Of a DNA stretch of 6,255 nucleotides, positions 1-5,510 are shown one piece after another. Source of the DNA: Clostridiales bacterium (GTDB lineage: Bacteria; Bacillota; Clostridia; Oscillospirales; CAG-382); assembly GCA_003452915.1 (NCBI GenBank), contig DMMZ01000016.1:1-6255 (forward strand). The letters run 5' to 3'. Position numbers and translations under genes: made by a program. Below the pieces are notes generated by a model that did no database searches, was not told where the DNA came from, and worked only from the letters and a program-made list of their open reading frames with translations. Position 1 is the first letter of the stretch. The number at the start of each line of letters is the position of its first letter.

Positions 1-279
1 GTTATACTCGATCCAATAATTCAATAAATCATTGTTTGCGAAGGTGTAGCTTGATGCCGACGCACGTCCGAAGGAGTCGAACTGGTTACTCGTAGCCATA
101 ACAAACGTGCCGGAGGTTGTTTTTTCTGTTGCTCTGATAAGTCTGTCGAGCGAATCGTACTCGTAGGTATATACTTTTCCGTTCACCAAGTCGGTGCTGC
201 TGTAAAGCTGTCCGCTTACATTGTATGTGAAGGTGAACTTTTCCACTCCATTATACTTAATGGCGATTACTCTGTCAAG
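1..279 (-). repeat. Cassette 5' repeat, copy B
   Basis: Matches 2590-2858 along its whole length, with scattered substitutions and one 10-base length difference. Similarity stops just after the shared ctctgtcaag at 270-279 (2849-2858 in the other copy). It marks the shared left boundary of two successive Rhs cassettes about 2.58 kb apart. Confidence 0.85.
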
Positions 280-282
280 TGA
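1..282 (-). pseudogene. Rhs/YD-repeat core fragment, start of cassette 4 (partial, runs off window)
   Basis: Translated from about 282 downward, this reads SLDRVIAIKYNGVEKF, then TYNVSGQLYSSTDLVNGKVY, then YEYDSLDRL and SFGRASASSYTF. These are typical YD-repeat units of Rhs/WapA wall-associated proteins, whose repeats form a shell around a C-terminal toxin. The frame stays open to position 1. No start codon with a ribosome binding site precedes it, and a terminator hairpin lies just upstream at 314-344, so this is the 5'-truncated beginning of an orphan cassette rather than a normal gene start. It is nearly the same sequence as 2590-2858 in cassette 3, but it keeps ten bases (inside 150-165) that cassette 3 has lost. 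The toxin tip lies outside the window. Family assignment is firm; orphan status is inferred. Confidence 0.85.
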
Positions 283-313
283 ACCATTTATATTTTTGAT
301 ATAAAATATACAA

Positions 314-344
314 AATTCGGAGCAGTTTAACACCGCTCCGAATT
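314..344 (-). terminator. Rho-independent terminator after the cassette 3 immunity genes
   Basis: A perfect 10-bp stem, AATTCGGAGC (314-323) with GCTCCGAATT (335-344), encloses an 11-nt loop. On the minus strand it is followed by TTTTG and a T/A-rich stretch. It lies about 75 nt after the end of the small membrane frame at 421-608 and about 30 nt before the Rhs fragment of cassette 4, so it would stop transcripts of cassette 3 before they enter cassette 4. Confidence 0.75.
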
Positions 345-420
345 CTATCAATCACTATAGGTTTATTAACTATTAACTTTTATTATATCATATGTCTTAT
401 AAGTGTAGTTTAATTAATGT

Positions 421-608
421 TTATATTTGTTTATATTTTCTATTGCAAATTTTAATATCTCTAATTATAAAACAAACTAATGATATAGTTGAAAAAATTA
501 TTGCAATATAATTAAACAAATTACCCTTGCTAAAAAATATAAATAATGTTGAAATAAATATTAAACTAATATTACATAAATAAACTATTAAATATATATT
601 TTTTTCAT
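421..608 (-). pseudogene. Small two-TM protein, frame interrupted at an A7 run (possible second membrane immunity protein)
   Basis: A good GGGGGAG ribosome binding site (616-622) sits 7 nt before an ATG at 606-608. Read straight, it gives only MKKIYI and a stop. After the ATG come seven A's (599-605). One base back, or one extra A, opens a frame beginning MKKNIYLIVYLC and ending NRKYKQI at a TAA (421-423), 62 residues in all. That product has two strongly hydrophobic segments, about residues 5-28 and 32-47, split by a SKGN turn, and a basic C-terminus. This matches the topology of the upstream protein at 671-901, 62 nt away, suggesting a second copy of a membrane immunity protein. It could be a decayed gene, a sequencing error in the A run, or a gene read by slippage. 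The open frame and binding site are seen directly; the function is inferred. Confidence 0.6.
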
Positions 609-615
609 TTATGAA

Positions 616-622
616 CTCCCCC
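616..622 (-). promoter_or_regulatory. Ribosome binding site GGGGGAG before the frameshifted small membrane protein
   Basis: The purine-rich GGGGGAG lies 7 nt before the ATG at 606-608. It is the main reason to think that the interrupted two-TM frame at 421-608 is or was a translated gene rather than chance AT-rich sequence. Confidence 0.65.
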
Positions 623-670
623 TATTGTGCTAACACTGATATACGTCATCTTCGTAATTGTTATATGTAT

Positions 671-901
671 TTACACTTTTTCCTCATAAACAAACGATCC
701 CACATATTTAATGTTTGTTTTTTCGACACGCATCCTTTGCTTTTTTTCAATAATTAATTTAATAAGTGATAGAATTGAACCTATCCCTAGAGAAATATAC
801 CCTATCATTCCAACAATTACACTACTAATAAATAAACTTAAAGGAAGGAATATTATTACGATAGAATACACAACAATCAACATAATCTTTATAATATTCA
901 A
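671..901 (-). CDS. Small two-TM membrane protein, candidate immunity protein of cassette 3
   Basis: 76 residues. Two hydrophobic segments (about residues 6-30 and 32-50) are followed by a basic cytoplasmic-type tail (EKKQRMRVEK), predicting a helical hairpin in the cell membrane. It starts at TTG (899-901), with AAGGAG at 911-916 nine nt upstream, and lies 16 nt after the stop of the Rhs tip of cassette 3. This position directly behind a polymorphic toxin tip is where the cognate immunity gene is normally found. Because the tip itself ends in a hydrophobic, pore-like segment, a membrane-resident immunity protein like those that protect against pore-forming colicins makes sense. I recognise no named family. 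The coding call is fairly sure; the immunity role is inferred from position and topology. Confidence 0.75.
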   Translation of the reverse strand: MNIIKIMLIVVYSIVIIFLPLSLFISSVIVGMIGYISLGIGSILSLIKLIIEKKQRMRVEKTNIKYVGSFVYEEKV

Positions 902-1170
902 AATATCTATCTCCTTATTACCATAATTCTGCTAATCTGCCTATCCCCCAAACGGCGAAACCAAGTCCGACAACAGCTACTGTGATTTGTCCCGCAACCG
1001 GAATAGGAGCAATTACTCCTGTGGTAGTTAATACTGCCATTCCTCCTGTTCCTAATCCAAAAACTGCTCCGGCCCAATCGACACCTTTCTTCCAATTATT
1101 GCTTACCCACTCACCAGTATCAATTGCTGCATTTTTTGTCCAGTTCCAAGCATCGGTGGTTGCGGTAGAT

Positions 1171-1324
1171 ACCCATTCTGTTGTATCATCATAAGCATTA
1201 GACGTCCATTCTGTTGTATCATCATAAGCATTAGACACCCATTCTGTTGTATCATCATAAGCATTAGACACCCATTCTGTTGTATCATCATAAGCATTAG
1301 ACACCCATTCTGTTGTATTATCCC
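1171..1324 (-). repeat. 33-bp tandem coding repeat, four full units and a partial fifth
   Basis: Units start at 1171, 1204, 1237 and 1270, and a partial unit starts at 1303. They are almost identical; the 1204 unit has gtcc instead of accc, changing Val to Thr. Each unit encodes the 11 residues TTEWVSNAYDD. The period is a multiple of three, so copy number can change without breaking the frame. It is the most recently amplified part of a longer 11-residue periodicity spanning about 1074-1406. Confidence 0.95.
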
Positions 1325-1470
1325 ACACTACAACAGCAGTATCTGCGATATCATTGGCAGCTCCACTTACCCATTCACCAGTATCACTTGCCGCTTCTTT
1401 TGTCCAGTTCCAAGCATCCTCTGCCCAGTCAAAGTCTAAAAAGCCATATCCACTTGGGTCATAACCCATC

Positions 1471-1841
1471 ACCGGATTGTTATTGCAATAAGCAAACATA
1501 TTATAGCCTTGAAGACCATCGTTTGCTCCAATGATACCGTCTGCATTGATGAAGCGACCTACACTCGGGTCATAATATCTGCTATTGAGGTAATACCAGC
1601 CGGTTTCGGAATCGTAGTAATACGAGCGGTAGCGGAAGGGGTTTGCCTGACCGACTGTACTTGCAAGCGAGCCTGAAACAGAAATTATTTTACCCCATGC
1701 GTCATAAGTGTAGCTTGTAACTTCATTTCCGAACCAGTCGTATATCTTTGTGATGTCACCCTGAAGGTTCTTGCCGTAGTAATAATCCGAACCGTTGTAA
1801 TTAAATCCTGTTACTCCTGACTCGTCGTAGAAGTAGTAAAG
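1471..1841 (-). repeat. Shared Rhs core segment, copy in cassette 3
   Basis: Aligns without gaps to 4016-4386 in cassette 2 (371 nt each) with scattered, mostly synonymous differences. It encodes YYFYDESGVTGF through the GYNMFAYCNNNP region. A part (about 1568-1641) also matches 6182-6255 in cassette 1. It would be the natural substrate for homologous recombination that swaps toxin tips. Confidence 0.85.
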
Positions 1842-2589
1842 GGTTGCTGTCTGGCTGCCCGTACGGGTTTCTCTTATTATCTTCGAGCCGTCAAGAACAT
1901 AATATGTTTCGTCTGACAATCCGGTACTCATATTATAGGAATACTTGTAGGTACGGATACCGGCAGAATTATACTTATACTGCGTTCCGCTCGTACCAAT
2001 GTCATAATTAATTGAACTTAAGCTTCTACCGTTCCACCAAAGGTTATTGATATTCCTCCAGCAGCGGATTGCCTATTTCATCATAATTAATTGTAGTACC
2101 GTTGAGGAATGTAAGCAGGTCGCCCCAGCTGCTGTTCTGATAGAAATATGCTTCTGCGTCTAGAAGAGTTGCGCTGGCTAGCGAGCCGATTGTATATGCA
2201 TAAATCTCTTTTTGATATATATTTCCGGCATTGTCATACCTGTATGCATACGTGCGGTTTGCGTATAAACTATTTTCTCTGGTAAGCTGTCCGAGAGCAT
2301 CGTATTCGTATATTAAATATTGCGTGCCGTTTTCAAACACACTGGTAATATTGCCTACATTGTCGTAATAATAGTCATAGACAGTATCGGTTGAGCTGCC
2401 CTCGTTGTTGATACGCAACTGCGAAATAAGCGCGGTTGTTTTGCTTGAATCGACGCCTGTTTTATATGTGTAGCTTATGGAATAAGCGTTGCTTAAAGCT
2501 TTACTGGAAAGGCGGTCAAACGCGTCGTAGTTATAGGTTATGGTCTTGTCATTGGGAAGGTGATACTGAGATATCAAACTTGAGTTGTT

Positions 2590-2858
2590 GTTATACTCGA
2601 TCCAATAATTCAACAAATCATTGTTTGCGAAGGTGTAGCTTGATGCCGACGCACGCCCATAGGAATCAAATAAGTTTTCGGTAACCATAACAAGAGTACC
2701 GGAGGTTATTTTTTCGGCTGCCCGTATAAGTCTTCCGAGCGAATCGTACTCGTAGGTATATTCACCAAGTCGGTGCTGCTGTAAAGCTGTCCGCTTACAT
2801 TGTATGTGAAGGTGAACTTTTCCACTCCATTATACTTTATGGCTATTACTCTGTCAAG
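2590..2858 (-). repeat. Cassette 5' repeat, copy A
   Basis: Partner of 1-279. It encodes the YD repeats from LDRVIAIKYNG to LLNYWIEYN and ends at the same ctctgtcaag (2849-2858). It lacks ten bases at about 2760 relative to the other copy. Confidence 0.85.
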
Positions 2859-2902
2859 CTCGTTATATATTATCGATATATGATTTATCTTTCAATTTAT
2901 AT

Positions 2903-2939
2903 AAAACACCTGCGGTTTAAATTAAACCGCAGGTGTTTT
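2903..2939 (-). terminator. Strong hairpin terminator after the cassette 2 immunity gene
   Basis: An 18-bp perfect inverted repeat, AAAACACCTGCGGTTTAA (2903-2920) with its complement (2922-2939), has a single base between the arms, so the real loop will include the AT centre. On the minus strand the stem ends in TTTT followed by ATATAAATTG. It sits about 90 nt after the immunity gene stop (3029) and about 28 nt before the Rhs fragment of cassette 3. The flanking A's and T's would also let it work on the other strand, but no plus-strand gene is seen. Confidence 0.85.
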
Positions 2940-3028
2940 GGTCTTAATTTGATCTTATAATGTATAAGTAAGAAAATTACAAATCCATAATATTGAATAG
3001 TTAAGTGAAAGAATTAAAAAATATCAAT

Positions 3029-3415
3029 TTAAATATGAGTTACATCCTCAATATCTCTGAAAGCAAACTTTAGTATAATACCATCAATTAATTTAATATT
3101 CATTTGATACCATTCATCGTTAATATCTTTAATTCCTCCTCCTTTTAATGGGTTGTCTCCGTTAAGTCTTTTAATTGTTTCTATAGAATCTTTAATCAAA
3201 CAGCCATTGTCTTCGATTGATATTGATTCTATTACTGATTCGTCCCAGTGCCCAACTATTGATAACCCAATAAAATTATTGCAGCTAAACTTAACTATAA
3301 CCTCCGATTCATTTGATACACTAATTATAATACATTCATAGTCTATTTCTATTTTATCCAATCTCCAATCAGCCCAACTACAATTATTAATCTTCTCCAT
3401 TAATATTTTATCCAT
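3029..3415 (-). CDS. Candidate immunity protein of cassette 2 (unrecognised family)
   Basis: 128 residues from ATG (3413-3415), chosen because GGAGG (3423-3427) lies 7 nt before it. Upstream in-frame TTG (3442) and ATG (3436) codons have no such site and would overlap the toxin stop. The protein is acidic and predicted soluble, with alternating short strands: SWADWRLDKIEIDYECIII, then EVIVKFSCNNFIGLSIVGHW, and near the end MNIKLIDGIILKFAF. There is no signal peptide or membrane segment. It starts 17 nt after the Rhs toxin stop (3433) and is followed by the terminator at 2903-2939, which is typical of a cognate immunity gene whose product binds and blocks the toxin in the cytoplasm. I do not recognise the family; the role rests on position. 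Confidence 0.8.
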   Translation of the reverse strand: MDKILMEKINNCSWADWRLDKIEIDYECIIISVSNESEVIVKFSCNNFIGLSIVGHWDESVIESISIEDNGCLIKDSIETIKRLNGDNPLKGGGIKDINDEWYQMNIKLIDGIILKFAFRDIEDVTHI

Positions 3416-3422
3416 TAAAATT

Positions 3423-3427
3423 CCTCC
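3423..3427 (-). promoter_or_regulatory. Ribosome binding site deciding the start of the cassette 2 immunity gene
   Basis: GGAGG is spaced 7 nt from the ATG at 3413-3415. It supports that start over the in-frame TTG and ATG codons farther upstream that would overlap the toxin gene. Confidence 0.75.
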
Positions 3428-3432
3428 AGTAT

Positions 3433-4863
3433 TCATTCCCAAAAAAACCGGAACCAGTCTTGTGGAAACGTAAAATTATTTTTTATCTCAGGTTCTCCCC
3501 ATGGACCAGTCATTCCATTCTTTCTATATTCCACATGGATATGTGGAACTTCATGATATGGATTCGCTCCCGTAAAACCTGGATTTGATGTGTGTGCATC
3601 TTCAATTCGAACTCTTACCGGTCCATTACTCCCATTGTTGTTAACAAATTTACCGTTTTTATTTTCGAAGGTTGACAAGCTTTTATTAAATTCACTTTTT
3701 GAGGTAGGTATTGCATCTCCTTTGGGAGTGACATAGTAATCAATATTTTTGTCATTAGGATTTGCATCTGTAACAGTGACACTACTACTATATTTATTAT
3801 TACTACCACCATTCCAATTAAAAGAACCACTTGAACCACTTGAACCTCCTTTTACTTGGTACGAATCACTATCTAACCAATTTTGTGTACCATCGCCATC
3901 ATCATCTTCAAAATCATCAGGAATACCATCACCATCATCATCTTCACCAGGAGGGATCGTATTATCATCTGGATTAGCAGGAACATACCAATGTCCGCTC
4001 GGATCGGAATGATTTACCGGGTTATTGTTACAATAAGCGAACATATTATAACCGACAAGACCGCCGTTTGCACCGATGATACCGTCAGCGTTAATGAAGC
4101 GACCAACACTTGGATCATAATATCTACTGTTGAGGTAATACCAGCCGGTTTCGGTGTCGTAATAGTACGAGCGATAACGGAAGGGGTTTGCCTGCCCGAC
4201 TGTGGACGAAAGTGAGCCTGTTACAGAAATGATTTTGCCCCATGCGTCGTAGGTGTAGCTTGTAACTTCGTTTCCGAACCAGTCGTATATCTTTGTGATA
4301 TCACCCTGAAGGTTTTTACCGTAGTAATAATCCGAACCGTTGTAGTTGAAGCCTGTTACTCCTGACTCGTCGTAGAAGTAGTAAAGTGTTGTATTTTCCC
4401 CACCTGATATGGTTTCTTTGATGATTTTTGATCCATCAAGAACATAATCGTAATTTGTGGTATACATTATGTCGAGATCAGTATAATCCTTGTGTGTTCT
4501 AATGCCGGCACTATTATATTTGCAATTTATATAATAAATAGAATCTTTGGATAAAGCGTTAAGATTTCTACCTTGCCAAGTTAAGCTATAACCATTTCTC
4601 CATTTGTTTGGATTACCAATATTATCATATGTAATTGTTGTGGAACCAATCGAAGTTAATAAGTCTCTCCAGATGGTATCATTATAAGCATAATTTACAA
4701 CTGTCGGAGTACCGCTTACAGCAGCACCGGGAGCGACATAATTATATGTTGACTTCGAATCTATATTACAATAATCATTGTACGACACATATGATAAACG
4801 TTCCACCGGTAAGTATTCACGAAATTCTTTATGTTGTAACGAGCAACGGATTTGTTGCCACAA
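3433..4863 (-). CDS. 5'-truncated Rhs/WapA-like protein with Ca-binding linker and HxxPHIHV toxin tip (orphan cassette 2)
   Basis: The frame is open from a TAG near 4880 to the TGA at 3433-3435. The first listed codon is a TTG without a ribosome binding site, so the true start is unknown and probably absent. Counting from it (476 residues): about 1-37 is not Rhs-like; 38-290 is the end of the YD-repeat core, including DWFGNEVTSYTYDAWGK, the hallmark RYYDPSVGRFINADG (248-261) and DPSG (287-290). Residues 307-334 form an Asp-rich thrombospondin type 3-like Ca-binding stretch; 338-360 is a Ser/Gly linker. About 374-476 is the tip: YYVTPKGDAIP, VRVRIEDAH and HEVPHIHVEYRKNG, ending DWFRFFWE. The clustered conserved-looking His (424, 437, 441, 443) and Glu/Asp suggest an enzyme, perhaps a nuclease, but I cannot name the family. 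A typical full Rhs/WapA protein is well over 1,000 residues, so most of the shell is missing. Its immunity candidate follows 17 nt later. Confidence 0.85.
   Translation of the reverse strand: MWQQIRCSLQHKEFREYLPVERLSYVSYNDYCNIDSKSTYNYVAPGAAVSGTPTVVNYAYNDTIWRDLLTSIGSTTITYDNIGNPNKWRNGYSLTWQGRNLNALSKDSIYYINCKYNSAGIRTHKDYTDLDIMYTTNYDYVLDGSKIIKETISGGENTTLYYFYDESGVTGFNYNGSDYYYGKNLQGDITKIYDWFGNEVTSYTYDAWGKIISVTGSLSSTVGQANPFRYRSYYYDTETGWYYLNSRYYDPSVGRFINADGIIGANGGLVGYNMFAYCNNNPVNHSDPSGHWYVPANPDDNTIPPGEDDDGDGIPDDFEDDDGDGTQNWLDSDSYQVKGGSSGSSGSFNWNGGSNNKYSSSVTVTDANPNDKNIDYYVTPKGDAIPTSKSEFNKSLSTFENKNGKFVNNNGSNGPVRVRIEDAHTSNPGFTGANPYHEVPHIHVEYRKNGMTGPWGEPEIKNNFTFPQDWFRFFWE
3862..3945 (-). other. Thrombospondin type 3-like Asp-rich Ca-binding segment in the cassette 2 protein
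   Basis: Two repeats of the form DDDGDGIPDDFE and DDDGDGTQNWLD encode a likely Ca-binding linker between the Rhs shell and the toxin tip. At DNA level the repeat is visible as two copies of ccatcatcatcttc. Such repeats are known from secreted proteins, where calcium stiffens the chain outside the cell. Confidence 0.75.
4016..4386 (-). repeat. Shared Rhs core segment, copy in cassette 2
   Basis: Partner of 1471-1841 with equal length and no gaps. Similarity falls off on both sides: toward the tip after the NNPV codons, and upstream past YYFYDESGV, where only short blocks such as VLDGSKII remain alike. Confidence 0.85.
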
Positions 4864-4904
4864 ATCAAAGCAGGGAGTAACCTATGACCCCTTTTTACTT
4901 TCCA

Positions 4905-4937
4905 AAAAAGAGTTGAGCCCGACCCGAAGGCCGGGCT
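4905..4937 (-). terminator. Probable terminator after the cassette 1 immunity gene
   Basis: The stem AGCCCG (4916-4921) with CGGGCT (4932-4937) is extended by CC/GG past one mismatch, with a CGAA loop. On the minus strand it is followed, after six bases, by a run of six T's. It lies 39 nt after the immunity gene stop at 4977. The gap between stem and T run makes it weaker than the other two terminators. Confidence 0.6.
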
Positions 4938-4976
4938 GTTTGTGGTTGAGGTTTTGGTATGCGGAAACAATTGATA

Positions 4977-5510
4977 CTATTTTTCTAATGACTTGATGTA
5001 TTCAATTTCATCTCTTACCCATTGTTTATTTTTTTCTAAAAGCGAATTAAATACATCTTGTGTATAATACTCCTGTGGAGTATATGTGTTGTTTCGTCCT
5101 TGAACGACGTGCGGACAATCATCTGGCAAGCCCAAAGAAACCCATGTGTCGGTTAATTCTAATAGTCCGTTGAAATAATCATTCGGTAATGTTTCCAATG
5201 CTTCAAGAACCACATACACTCTTAATTTTCGTTGTTGAATTGATTGTTCTACATTTTCATCTCGTGCTAACTTCTCTAAAATCTCACAAAATTCCATTTC
5301 ATCTTCTGGACTGATAAGTTGCACAATCAATTCATAGTCGGATTCCATTGTTTCAACAAGGCATTCGGTATATTGAGAGATAGCGTTAGAAGAAATCAAT
5401 TTTGGAAGAAAATCTTGACCTTCATAACCAATTTTCAACAATGTCCAATTGATTTTGAATCCTATCGCTTGTAACTTTTGTATAATGTTATTTAATAATT
5501 GGGATTCCAT
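4977..5510 (-). CDS. Candidate immunity protein of cassette 1 (DUF2247-like)
   Basis: 177 residues, soluble and acidic, largely helical by composition, with no signal peptide. The start ATG (5508-5510) has a strong AGGAGG (5519-5524) 8 nt upstream. The gene overlaps the last 23 nt of the Rhs toxin gene in another frame, suggesting translational coupling so that toxin is never made without antidote. The pattern FKINWTLLKIGYEG near residue 20, the EILEKL stretch, RKLRVYVVLEALE and the later LTDTWVSLGLPDD resemble my memory of DUF2247 proteins, small bacterial proteins found near polymorphic toxins. That match is tentative. Its place directly behind the toxin tip is the main support for an immunity role. 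Confidence 0.85.
   Translation of the reverse strand: MESQLLNNIIQKLQAIGFKINWTLLKIGYEGQDFLPKLISSNAISQYTECLVETMESDYELIVQLISPEDEMEFCEILEKLARDENVEQSIQQRKLRVYVVLEALETLPNDYFNGLLELTDTWVSLGLPDDCPHVVQGRNNTYTPQEYYTQDVFNSLLEKNKQWVRDEIEYIKSLEK

Larger units (their letters stand above)
918..2875 (-). pseudogene. Rhs/YD-repeat toxin fragment of cassette 3, two frameshifts, hydrophobic toxin tip
   Basis: The fragment begins around IIYNELDRVIAIKYNG with no usable start. Three frames must be joined. The first runs to about 2760, where ten bases present in the copy at 1-279 are missing. The second covers YGRASASSYTF through DEIGNPLLEEYQ and stops at 2044-2046. The third, entered near 2055 (removing one G restores LLENINNLWWNGRSL), runs to the TAA at 918-920. 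The last part has the Rhs end hallmark RYYDPSVGRFINADG and then NNPVMGYDPSG. After it the tip diverges: Trp-rich 11-residue repeats (about 1074-1406), then about 50 Gly/Ala/Val-rich hydrophobic residues with two possible membrane segments ending GRLAELW. A membrane-inserting toxin is inferred; no catalytic motif is visible. Orphan Rhs tips often lack expression, so the frameshifts may carry little cost. The third frame alone has an internal ATG at 1929-1931 without a clear ribosome binding site. Confidence 0.85.

Noticed and set aside
711..926. Plus-strand open frame of 71 codons
   Set aside because: It is the antisense shadow of the small membrane protein, with no ribosome binding site; the minus-strand frame has one and sits behind the toxin.
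907..1297. Minus-strand alternative frames of 62 and 64 codons within the cassette 3 tip
   Set aside because: They are shifted readings of the repeat and hydrophobic region; the Rhs frame runs through in register with the core.
1171..1324. Short regular direct repeats that could suggest a CRISPR array
   Set aside because: There are no spacers; the 33-bp units are contiguous, in frame and code for TTEWVSNAYDD within the Rhs tip.
2436..2684. Plus-strand open frame of 82 codons
   Set aside because: Antisense to the YD-repeat core of cassette 3, with no start signal.
3434..3442. Upstream TTG and ATG starts for the cassette 2 immunity gene
   Set aside because: No ribosome binding site at proper spacing; GGAGG at 3423-3427 fits the ATG at 3413-3415.
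3749..4215. Plus-strand open frames of 87 and 110 codons
   Set aside because: They are antisense to the Asp-rich linker and Rhs core; their Ser/Ile-rich composition is what the complement of those codons gives.
4761..4970. Minus-strand frame of 69 codons spanning the cassette 1 terminator
   Set aside because: It crosses the hairpin, lacks a ribosome binding site and shows no recognisable protein pattern.
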